From Oscillospiraceae bacterium (lineage in GTDB: Bacteria; Bacillota; Clostridia; Oscillospirales; Acutalibacteraceae): a stretch of DNA of 8,203 bases. How positions within the stretch are numbered: the stretch's first letter is position 1; every line of letters begins with the position of its first letter. The notes below the pieces were generated by a model that searched no databases, was not told the origin of the DNA, and saw nothing but the letters and a program-made list of their open reading frames with translations. Below, piece by piece: positions 1-6,046 of this stretch. Both the position numbers and the translations under genes were made by a program. The stretch covers positions 1 through 8,203 of the forward strand of contig SVOX01000066.1 in the NCBI GenBank assembly GCA_015066165.1. The letters are read 5' to 3'.

Positions 1-1272
1 TTTGATAACAAAAACGGCTACGGTGAATTTGCGGTTTGTTTGGAACCAAACGAAACAAAAGAAATTTACCTTTCTTTCGGCAAAGGTGAAATTTTTGAGT
101 TTGACTACAATACCGAAATGGCAAAAACCGTTGAATACTGGCAAAGTGAACTTGCAAAACTTTCTCTTCCCGAAAAGGTTAATAATAATCCTACTGTTTT
201 AAACATTATTCGCAACCTTACAATCCAAATTTTACAAAACTTTTGTTATTATCCAAATTGGGATTATATGGTACTTCGCCAAGGCGGTCTTCAGCGCCGT
301 ATCTGGCTCTGGGAAGCAATGTGCGCTTTAAGAGTTCTGCCGAAAATCGGTGACTTTGACAATTACGTTGACGAAATTTTAAAATTCTATTTTGAAAAAT
401 TACAACAAGAAAACGGTGAAGTAATAACACTTGGTGAGCCGTGGGCAAATGCCACCGCTTCGGCTATAAAAACCTTGGTACCTCTTGCTTTAAAGGATAA
501 AAAGTATTATACTAAATACCGTGACAACGCTTACAATGCTTTCAAGTGGATAAAAGAAACCCGCGCTTTATCCGCCACAATGGAAAATATGGTGGACGGT
601 TTCTTCCCCTCAATGCAAGGTTCTGATGCAACGGAGATTTTCCAAAACTGGTGGTTTACAGATACTGTAAATATTCTCGCTCTCGAAAAACTTTGCACCC
701 TTTTTGAACATTACAGCGACCCCGCCACCGCCGAGGTTAAAGCCGAATATGACGATTATTTCTCGACATATAAGAAGTATTATGAAAAAGCGAAAGAAAA
801 CTGCAAGGACAAGGAATATCTCTATATTCCGCTTTCTCCAAACGGCGACACCGAAGAATTCAGAAAATCTTTTGCTTTTGATGGTCTTGTTTTAGGCGTA
901 GGTGCCCTTATGGCAGAAACTGAAGAAGACATTGAACGCATTTATAAGTTATACGATATGGAAGGCAGAGTTGACCACGACCACGGTATGCTCTGCACTA
1001 TGATGCGCGACGGTGCAAGCGGTGTTAATCCAAAAGGGCCTCATATATGGTACACCGGCTCTACCGAATATACCTTATACTTTTTCTACAAAAAGTTTGG
1101 CAACCTTGATAAAATGAGGGCTTGTCTTGAATCTACCTACAAATTTGCTATGACAGAAGAGCAGTATATGGTTGAACGCTACCAAGACAACGACCCATAT
1201 TTTGCACCTTGGTCACCAAACGTTAGCGAAAACGGAAGATTTATAGAAATGCTTTGCGATTATCTTGCTTAA
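1..1272 (+). CDS. Six-hairpin (alpha/alpha)6-barrel glycosidase-like protein, 5'-truncated
   Basis: The reading frame is open at the left edge, so the true start lies outside; the in-frame TTG at 40 is not a convincing start. 423 codons are visible. The first ~45 residues look like the last strands of a beta-sandwich (LEPNETKEIYLSFGKGE), then a linker helix with W and LPEKVNNN. The rest is helical and rich in aromatics: RQGGLQRRIWLWEA (nt ~277-318), GEPWANATAS, QNWWFTDT, DHDHGMLCTMMRDG and a C-terminal SPNVSENGRFIEML. A beta-sandwich followed by an alpha/alpha barrel is the plan of several glycoside hydrolase and phosphorylase families (for example GH15, GH65, GH78, GH94). I cannot assign the family or the catalytic acids. 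Conserved W, D, E and H clusters suggest sugar binding. It is followed at 9 bases by a propeller hydrolase-like gene, which supports a role in oligosaccharide breakdown. Fold inference is moderate; exact activity is unknown. Confidence 0.5.
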   Translation, partial: FDNKNGYGEFAVCLEPNETKEIYLSFGKGEIFEFDYNTEMAKTVEYWQSELAKLSLPEKVNNNPTVLNIIRNLTIQILQNFCYYPNWDYMVLRQGGLQRRIWLWEAMCALRVLPKIGDFDNYVDEILKFYFEKLQQENGEVITLGEPWANATASAIKTLVPLALKDKKYYTKYRDNAYNAFKWIKETRALSATMENMVDGFFPSMQGSDATEIFQNWWFTDTVNILALEKLCTLFEHYSDPATAEVKAEYDDYFSTYKKYYEKAKENCKDKEYLYIPLSPNGDTEEFRKSFAFDGLVLGVGALMAETEEDIERIYKLYDMEGRVDHDHGMLCTMMRDGASGVNPKGPHIWYTGSTEYTLYFFYKKFGNLDKMRACLESTYKFAMTEEQYMVERYQDNDPYFAPWSPNVSENGRFIEMLCDYLA

Positions 1273-1281
1273 GGAGTTTTT

Positions 1282-2430
1282 ATGAACAACTTTTTTGAAA
1301 ACCACCGTATAGAAATTGGCGAAAAACTTACAACACCCTTTGTAAACAGCAACAATATCTATCAAGACGGCACAACCCCTATGTACCGTGATACTGACGG
1401 TAAACTTTGGGCAATGAGCGGTCATACCCACGTGGGCGAGATTGCTATGTTTTGCGGTAATTCGCTTGACGATATTAAAAAACTTTACCCAATAAAAACC
1501 AATTTTAAAACAGGCAATGCCGAGTATGCCTTTTTTGGTATCTGTTATCCCGAAGGCATAAAACCCCGTGGCAGTATTTGGCCTTTTGGTCTTTATATTT
1601 GCCCTAATACCCACCGTTTTTTCTGTTGGTTCCACAACGAAACCGGCTGGGCGGGTGACGGCTCGGCTTATGATGCTTTTGGCCCTTGCGAAGAACCGAA
1701 ATATGACAGCGATTTTCGTCATATCGGTCTTATGCACTCCGACGACGAGGGCAAAACCTGGGACTTTGACCGCTGGGTTATGACAGGTTTTGAACCTTCG
1801 CTCACTTCACGTTACAACCCGAACAATGACTGTATGATAGGTCAAGCGGGCGATGTTTTAAAATTCGGTTGCGGTGATTTTTCCATTTTTGTTGAACCCG
1901 AAGGCGACTATATTTACCTTTTTTACAGCAAAGCGACTATAGATATTTCGGCTAAAACAACTGAAAACTCTTGGCAAAAATGCGAGGGCTTTGTTGCACG
2001 GTGCTTAAAGCGTACCGACGGCACAATGGGCGACTTTGTAAAATATTATGACGGTGCATTTTGTGAAGCGGGAAACCTTGGGCGAGAAAGTGCAATTCTT
2101 GCTGACTGTTGGCATCCCCGTGTGGTTTATAGCCAACCGTTAGACCTTTATATTATGGTTTCAAAGCCGATGATGGCGGCAAAATGCGGTAAAATCAAAG
2201 GCCTTGACCAAAAACGCAAAGTAGCGCAGTTTTGTGTTTCAAAAGACCTTGTAAACTGGTCTTGCCCGAAAGTTTTTCCAAACGGCGATAAACCGTTTGG
2301 CAACCACTATAATGCCATTGTGTCTGACGACGGTGACTGTCAACCGCATATTCTTAAAACAAACGAATTTTCAATTCTTTGCAACCACAACGGCACTGAT
2401 GTTGAACGTTTTAAAGCCAAGATAATATAA
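1282..2430 (+). CDS. Cytoplasmic beta-propeller glycosidase/sialidase-like protein with Asp-box
   Basis: This is a complete 382-residue protein. AAGGAG at 1271-1276 overlaps the previous stop codon and lies 5 bases before the ATG, so translation is probably coupled to the upstream gene. An Asp-box, SDDEGKTW (residues 153-160), fits the S-x-D-x-G-x-x-W consensus of sialidase-type blades. SKDLVNW (320-326) resembles the SxDLxxW blade motif of five-bladed GH43/GH32-type propellers, and WHPRVVY (277-283) is also propeller-like. Aromatic and acidic residues are abundant (DTDGKLWAMSGHTH, WFHNETGWAGDG), as in sugar-binding sites. No signal peptide is visible (MNNFFENHRIEIG), so it should act in the cytoplasm, perhaps on imported oligosaccharides together with the barrel protein before it. 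The family, the catalytic residues and even enzymatic activity cannot be fixed from sequence reading; a non-catalytic propeller remains possible. Confidence 0.6.
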   Translation: MNNFFENHRIEIGEKLTTPFVNSNNIYQDGTTPMYRDTDGKLWAMSGHTHVGEIAMFCGNSLDDIKKLYPIKTNFKTGNAEYAFFGICYPEGIKPRGSIWPFGLYICPNTHRFFCWFHNETGWAGDGSAYDAFGPCEEPKYDSDFRHIGLMHSDDEGKTWDFDRWVMTGFEPSLTSRYNPNNDCMIGQAGDVLKFGCGDFSIFVEPEGDYIYLFYSKATIDISAKTTENSWQKCEGFVARCLKRTDGTMGDFVKYYDGAFCEAGNLGRESAILADCWHPRVVYSQPLDLYIMVSKPMMAAKCGKIKGLDQKRKVAQFCVSKDLVNWSCPKVFPNGDKPFGNHYNAIVSDDGDCQPHILKTNEFSILCNHNGTDVERFKAKII

Positions 2431-2437
2431 AAAACAT

Positions 2438-2466
2438 AAGGACTGCTTTTTTGAAAGGCAGTCCTT
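2438..2466 (+). terminator. Hairpin terminator of the hydrolase operon
   Basis: Arms AAGGACTGC (2438-2446) and GCAGTCCTT (2458-2466) are perfectly complementary. The stem can extend inward through a T-G wobble and three T-A pairs to a TTG loop. It begins 7 bases after the stop of the propeller gene. The tract that follows (AAATATATT) is AT-rich but not a clean T-run, so termination may be incomplete and some readthrough into the tRNA unit is possible. Confidence 0.7.
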
Positions 2467-2473
2467 AAATATA

Positions 2474-2502
2474 TTGACTTTTTGGCATATTTATTGTAAT
2501 AT
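2474..2502 (+). promoter_or_regulatory. Sigma-A-type promoter for tRNA-Arg
   Basis: TTGACT (2474-2479) and TAATAT (2497-2502) are separated by exactly 17 bases, close to the vegetative consensus. The predicted transcription start near 2509 leaves a leader of about 14 bases before the mature tRNA 5' end. The -35 box lies 7 bases beyond the preceding terminator, so the tRNA has its own promoter. Confidence 0.75.
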
Positions 2503-2522
2503 TGTAAGGCACAATAATCTAT

Positions 2523-2597
2523 GCCGATTTAGTTAAATGGATATAACAAGCCCCTCCTAAGGGCTAGTTGAGGGTTCGATTCCCCCAATCGGTGCCA
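2523..2597 (+). tRNA. tRNA-Arg (anticodon CCT), CCA encoded
   Basis: A full cloverleaf can be drawn by eye. The acceptor stem GCCGATT/AATCGGT has a G-T first pair. The D stem is GTTA/TAAC around loop AATGGATA. The anticodon stem AGCCC/GGGCT encloses loop CTCCTAA with anticodon CCT at 2556-2558, which reads the AGG arginine codon. The variable region is AGTT. The T arm is GAGGG, loop TTCGATT, CCCCC, with one A-C mismatch at the second pair. The discriminator is G and the CCA end is encoded (2595-2597). Total length is 75 bases. It stands alone with its own promoter and terminator, not in a tRNA cluster. Arg is assigned from the anticodon alone. Confidence 0.93.
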
Positions 2598-2604
2598 AAC
2601 CGCA

Positions 2605-2634
2605 AAAAACCGACTGAAATTTCAGTCGGTTTTT
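2605..2634. terminator. Bidirectional terminator between tRNA-Arg and convergent gene
   Basis: This is a perfect 30-base palindrome: a half-site AAAAACCGACTGAAA followed by its exact reverse complement. It starts 7 bases after the tRNA CCA. The + strand has a five-T tract after the GC-rich part (2630-2634) and the - strand a six-T tract (2609-2604). The convergent gene's stop codon (2636-2638, - strand) is one base away. One hairpin therefore most likely stops both the tRNA transcript and the acyltransferase-like mRNA. Confidence 0.88.
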
Positions 2635-2635
2635 G

Positions 2636-3520
2636 TTATTCTTTTCTTGTTAAAATATTTTCACCGTCAAAGAGCAAACATCCCCTTGCTCCGCCGAATT
2701 TATTGTTTTCTTTTAAATACTTTTTAAATCCCTTTTGCATACGGGTATCTTCGGGCAAATCGTCAATAACACAGTCATCTATATCGACGTTGAAAATACG
2801 CCAGCAGTCGAAAAATTTTTCGTGATAATAGATATCGTAAAGTTCAAAATTTTGAGCAAATGAATAGGTGTTTTTTGCACATTCTTTAAAAATTTGGCTA
2901 TATTCGGGAAATAAAAGCCACGTAAAACATTCAATAAGCAAAATTCCGTCTTTTTGGCGGTCTTGGAAAAAGTTATACGCCCGTTTAAACGAATCGACCA
3001 CCGCTTCATACGTAAGCGGTCCGCTTGACGGAATATGACAAGCAAGGGTTTTAAAACCTTTTTCCACCTTGAAATCGCCTATCATAACCGTATCTTCACG
3101 GTGTTCCCAAAGGTCGTACTGAAGTCGTCCAAGTCCAAAACGTTCAAGGCGTAAAAACCCTTTAAACCACTCGGGCACAAAAATACCGTAAACACCCTTA
3201 AAGGTCTTACACTCTTGCACCTTATACGTGATATCTTTCATTGTATCGTAAAAAATTTCTAAATCAATATTTTTTGCCAAATAATCTTCATAAGCGTACC
3301 CCGTACACTCTAAAATAAAAATCATATCAGCGGTATAAACGTTTACTTGGGGTGCCAACTCTCGCATTTGGGCACGGGCTTCATTAAAATCTTTGCCCTC
3401 GCGCATATACGCTTTGGCAAAACTGTCGCATTTATCACCAAAAACGGCCTTGTATTTATTATAGCACTCTCTCATTTCATTGGTGAAACCAATTTTTTTC
3501 AGCATTTCTTTTGCTAACAT
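2636..3520 (-). CDS. GNAT_C/DUF5596-type acyltransferase-like protein
   Basis: This is a complete 294-residue soluble protein without signal peptide or membrane segment. The N-terminal ~110 residues are helical, with charged and aromatic stretches. The second half carries LERFGLGRLQYD (125-136), HIPSSGPLT (162-170), WLLFPEY (201-207), LPEDTRMQKGF (255-265) and a Gly-rich end GGARGCLLF (276-284). From memory, this order matches the two-domain family with a NAT_N-like N-terminal and a GNAT-like C-terminal domain (DUF5596), common in gut Firmicutes and about this length. The family is annotated as a putative acyltransferase; its substrate is not known to me, and I see no proof of catalysis. The ATG start at 3520 has GGGGG at 3528-3532 as the likely ribosome site, 7 bases away. 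The gene stands alone between a strong own promoter and a bidirectional terminator. Confidence 0.68.
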   Translation of the reverse strand: MLAKEMLKKIGFTNEMRECYNKYKAVFGDKCDSFAKAYMREGKDFNEARAQMRELAPQVNVYTADMIFILECTGYAYEDYLAKNIDLEIFYDTMKDITYKVQECKTFKGVYGIFVPEWFKGFLRLERFGLGRLQYDLWEHREDTVMIGDFKVEKGFKTLACHIPSSGPLTYEAVVDSFKRAYNFFQDRQKDGILLIECFTWLLFPEYSQIFKECAKNTYSFAQNFELYDIYYHEKFFDCWRIFNVDIDDCVIDDLPEDTRMQKGFKKYLKENNKFGGARGCLLFDGENILTRKE

Positions 3521-3523
3521 AAA

Positions 3524-3550
3524 AATACCCCCATAAACTATGGGGGTATT
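3524..3550 (-). terminator. Terminator of lipoprotein gene; its stem contains the next gene's ribosome site
   Basis: On the - strand the arms AATACCCCCATA and TATGGGGGTATT pair perfectly (12 bp) around a GTT loop, followed by TTT directly before the ATG of the next gene. With GGGGG in the descending arm and a T-run after it, this has the form of an intrinsic terminator for the DUF3048 gene, whose stop lies 23 bases upstream. The GGGGG arm is also the only plausible Shine-Dalgarno for the acyltransferase-like gene, so folding would hide it in readthrough transcripts. Confidence 0.75.
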
Positions 3551-3577
3551 ATATCACATATTATTTATTATTGTCAA
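3548..3577 (-). promoter_or_regulatory. Consensus promoter of the acyltransferase-like gene
   Basis: On the - strand, TTGACA (3577-3572) and TATAAT (3553-3548) are both perfect consensus hexamers with an 18-base spacer and an extended -10 TGA just before TATAAT. The -35 overlaps the TGA stop codon (3576-3574) of the upstream lipoprotein gene. The predicted start near 3541 falls in the second half of the terminator region, giving a leader of about 21 bases that keeps the GGGGG ribosome site but lacks the CCCCC arm. Confidence 0.85.
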
Positions 3578-4653
3578 TTTTTCGCTTCGGTTATTGCTGA
3601 AGATTTAATATCGGCTTCGGCTTTTTTGTTTGCCTCAAACTTTGGCTTGAATTGTTTTGAATGGAAACAAACCCAACTATTACCACGGTTAACTTCAAGC
3701 GGTGTTCCGTCTTCTAAAGTGAATTTCAAACTGCTTGAAGAATTACCTTTTGACCATTTGATAGGAGTATATGTACCGTTTACACAGTAATAACCCTTGC
3801 CTTTTGACAAGTCAACTCTTTTGTGTTTTCTATCGGGATAATAACTAATAGAAGTTGAAAGAACGAAAATATTTTTAAAATATTCGCTCTCGCCTGTTAC
3901 ATAGTCCTTACGTTCTATATCACGGAAGTATCTTACGTATTTTCCCTTTTCTGCGTCATACTTAAATACCGAAGTATAAGCACCCGAGAATTTAACACTT
4001 ACAGTATCTGCCACTTTTTCGGGGTAAGAAACCTGCTTATCTGCTGTGGCAAAATTTTGCCAATTTTCAACTTTATCAAGAGTGGTTTTATAATCTTTAT
4101 CTTTCAACCATTTCCAAATCTTTTTACCAAGACCGTAAAGTGTATGTTCACTTGCTAGACCGTTTTTAACACGCTCACCCGCATTATTTGAACCAAGAAC
4201 AAAAGTTTGGGTGTCTTTTAAATGAGGTTTAGCATAAGTGTTGTCTTGACCGTGGTGAATATAAATAGCGTCGTGGCCCATAGATAAATCTATATAAGGA
4301 TAACGTGCCGAACGAACGGTTCCAAGTTTTTTAACTTTAGAAACATCCTTAAACACTGCTAACAAACGGGTAATACCGCCCTCAACTTCGGTTTCGTAAA
4401 CAATATCTGCTTGGGTAAGACCTGTCTGAACTTTTTGCGCAATAGATATATTGTTAATCATAACTGCAACGGGACGGCGGTTATAAACTTTAGCGTCAAC
4501 AATATTTTCTTCACCTGTTAAATGATTGGTATAATAAACAATCTTTGGTTCTTCGGGAACACTTGCAACTTCGGTATTTGTTTTCTTTGATTTGCAACCC
4601 ACCAAACTAAACATTGCCAAACACATAATTATTGCTATAATTTTCCTACACAT
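3574..4653 (-). CDS. DUF3048 domain lipoprotein (YerB-like)
   Basis: This 359-residue protein begins with a lipoprotein signal: MCRKIIAIIMCLAMFS followed by the lipobox LVGC, with the lipidated Cys at 20. It should sit on the outer face of the cytoplasmic membrane. The N-terminal domain shows DUF3048 hallmarks: RPVAVMINN (60-68), GLTQADIVYE (78-87), EGGITRLLAVF (91-101) and VRSARYPY (113-120). The C-terminal part (~210-335) with GYYCVNGTYTPIKWSK and NRGNSWV fits the DUF3048_C domain. This is the family of Bacillus subtilis YerB, a lipoprotein whose biochemical role is not settled; length is normal. A strong AGGAGGA at 4667-4661 lies 7 bases before the ATG. It is monocistronic: its own promoter lies upstream and a hairpin follows its TGA stop, which overlaps the next gene's -35 box. 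Confidence 0.9.
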   Translation of the reverse strand: MCRKIIAIIMCLAMFSLVGCKSKKTNTEVASVPEEPKIVYYTNHLTGEENIVDAKVYNRRPVAVMINNISIAQKVQTGLTQADIVYETEVEGGITRLLAVFKDVSKVKKLGTVRSARYPYIDLSMGHDAIYIHHGQDNTYAKPHLKDTQTFVLGSNNAGERVKNGLASEHTLYGLGKKIWKWLKDKDYKTTLDKVENWQNFATADKQVSYPEKVADTVSVKFSGAYTSVFKYDAEKGKYVRYFRDIERKDYVTGESEYFKNIFVLSTSISYYPDRKHKRVDLSKGKGYYCVNGTYTPIKWSKGNSSSSLKFTLEDGTPLEVNRGNSWVCFHSKQFKPKFEANKKAEADIKSSAITEAKN

Positions 4654-4694
4654 AGTGTTTTCCTCCTGAAATCTTAATTTTTTACACTATATAT

Positions 4695-4723
4695 ACTATA
4701 CTACATCTAACTGCTCATTTCAA
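4695..4723 (-). promoter_or_regulatory. Promoter of the DUF3048 lipoprotein gene
   Basis: On the - strand, TTGAAA (4723-4718) and TATAGT (4700-4695) are separated by 17 bases. A start near 4688 gives a leader of about 35 bases that includes the AGGAGGA site. The -35 box directly abuts the T-tract of the preceding CNNM operon terminator. Several overlapping TATA-like hexamers follow, so the exact -10 is less certain. Confidence 0.65.
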
Positions 4724-4733
4724 CAAAAAAATC

Positions 4734-4763
4734 AAAAACTCTGCAAAAATTTGCAGAGTTTTT
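4734..4763 (-). terminator. Terminator of the CNNM operon
   Basis: Arms AAAACTCTGCAAA (4735-4747) and TTTGCAGAGTTTT (4750-4762) are perfectly complementary around a two-base AA centre, and the outer A-T pairs extend the stem. It starts 3 bases past the stop of the second CNNM gene. On the - strand it is followed by a long T-rich tract (TTTTTGATTTTTTTG, 4738-4724), typical of an efficient intrinsic terminator. Confidence 0.88.
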
Positions 4764-4765
4764 TC

Positions 4766-6046
4766 TTAATCTTCTTGTTCTTCAACCACAGGTAGTTCTT
4801 CTACCGCAATTCTCTCAATTCGAAGACCGTCAACTTTAAGTACAGTTATTTCCAAATTTTCCCATTTAAAGCTGTCACCCGGCTTTGCTTCGCCGTCAAG
4901 CATGGTTTGTGTCCAACCGCCAACTGTTGCCGAATCGGCTTCAAAATCTTCGTCTTCATCAATATCAATATCGAATTCGTCAAAGAAATCGTAAACACGC
5001 ATATCGCCATCGGCTTCAAAATGAGTATCATCCACGGCTATAAATTCACGTTCAATTTCGTCAGATTCGTCAAAAATTTCGCCAACCAACTGCTCAAGAA
5101 CGTCTTCCATAGTAAGAACACCCATTGTACCGCCGTATTCATCTAAAACGATTACCATATGGCACTTGTTTTCTTTCATTTTTTCAAGCACGTCAGGCAA
5201 AGGCATGGTTTTATGAACAAAGGTTACGGGAAGCAAAAGTTCACGAATGTTGACCTTGTTCTTTTCAACCAACTTTTTGTAAAAATGATTTAAGTGAAGA
5301 ATACCTATAATATTATCGGTTGTGTCTTCATAAACCGGCAAACGAGTATAGGTGGTTTCTTCACACTTGCGAACATTCACTTCATACGGGTCGTGAATAT
5401 CTATAGCATCCATATCAACACGGTGGGTAATAATTTCGTAAGCCAAAACTTCATCAAAATCAAGCGCATTTTGAAGTAGGTCGCACTGTTCTTCGTCAAG
5501 TACGCCTTCATCTTCAACAATGTCAATAATATTTTCAAAGTCTTCTTCCGAAACGGCTTCGCTGTCGTCTATATTCTTGGCCCAAATTTTTGAAACAAGA
5601 TTTACAAACCTCGTAATAATAAAATTAATCGGCTTTAAAATAATCGAAACAATATAAATTGGTATTGCAGCAAAAACGCAAAAAACTTCAGGGAACTGTT
5701 TAGCCAAAACTTTAGGAATAATTTCTCCAAAAGTAAGTACTAAAAGAGTCATAATAACAGTAGATAACCAAGCATATCCATCTCCCCACCAACTGATAAT
5801 AATTACAGTTGCGATTGAAGATGACGCCATATTTGCAATGTTATTACCAATAAGAATACTGCTTAAAAGATTATCATAATCATCCAAAATTTTAATCGCT
5901 AACATTCCGGATATAGTTTCTTTTTCTTTTCCTTTATTCTTGAGTCTTAAAACGTTTACCGAAGAAAAGGCAATTTCAGTAGCCGAGAAAAATGCCGAAA
6001 CCGCTATAAGTAAAATTATTGCGATATAACGAAGTGCACTAATCAT
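4766..6046 (-). CDS. CNNM/HlyC-CorC family membrane protein, full-length (DUF21-CBS-CBS-CorC)
   Basis: A 426-residue protein with the complete domain order of the family. The DUF21/CNNM transmembrane domain (~1-190) has three or four hydrophobic segments and the hallmarks SATEIAFSSVN (21-31), LIGNNIANM (65-73) and FGEIIPKVLAKQF (106-118). Two CBS domains follow: one with TRLPVYE and IIGILHL (~200-260), one with MVIVLDEYGGTMGVLTMEDVLEQLVGEI (~275-324, shown here in pieces). The C-terminal CorC_HlyC domain (~335-418) has DMRVYDFFDEF, TVGGW and ITVLKVDGLRIERI. The family is linked to Mg2+ (and Co2+) efflux or homeostasis; the older name hemolysin is misleading. The canonical TPR before the first CBS reads THR (206-209 region). 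GGAGG at 6059-6055 lies 8 bases before the ATG, inside the upstream gene, supporting this start and coupled translation. The two genes overlap by ATGATTAG. Confidence 0.93.
   Translation of the reverse strand: MISALRYIAIILLIAVSAFFSATEIAFSSVNVLRLKNKGKEKETISGMLAIKILDDYDNLLSSILIGNNIANMASSSIATVIIISWWGDGYAWLSTVIMTLLVLTFGEIIPKVLAKQFPEVFCVFAAIPIYIVSIILKPINFIITRFVNLVSKIWAKNIDDSEAVSEEDFENIIDIVEDEGVLDEEQCDLLQNALDFDEVLAYEIITHRVDMDAIDIHDPYEVNVRKCEETTYTRLPVYEDTTDNIIGILHLNHFYKKLVEKNKVNIRELLLPVTFVHKTMPLPDVLEKMKENKCHMVIVLDEYGGTMGVLTMEDVLEQLVGEIFDESDEIEREFIAVDDTHFEADGDMRVYDFFDEFDIDIDEDEDFEADSATVGGWTQTMLDGEAKPGDSFKWENLEITVLKVDGLRIERIAVEELPVVEEQED

Noticed and set aside
1213..1737. 174-codon open frame on the - strand
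   Set aside because: It lies opposite the propeller gene and the end of the barrel gene, both of which have clear protein-like composition and ribosome sites. It has no plausible domain and is a shadow frame.
2523..2640. tRNA-Arg as an integration site of a mobile element
   Set aside because: tRNA-Arg genes can be attachment sites, but there is no integrase and no repeated copy of the tRNA 3' end within the window.
2568..2825. 85-codon + strand frame starting inside the tRNA
   Set aside because: It begins in the T arm of tRNA-Arg, passes through a terminator and then runs antisense to the acyltransferase-like gene. No ribosome site or known motif.
3518..3535. Short upstream ORF beginning at ATG 3534 (- strand) before the acyltransferase-like gene
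   Set aside because: It would have six codons, uses an ATG inside the ribosome-site region and has no ribosome site of its own; most likely chance.
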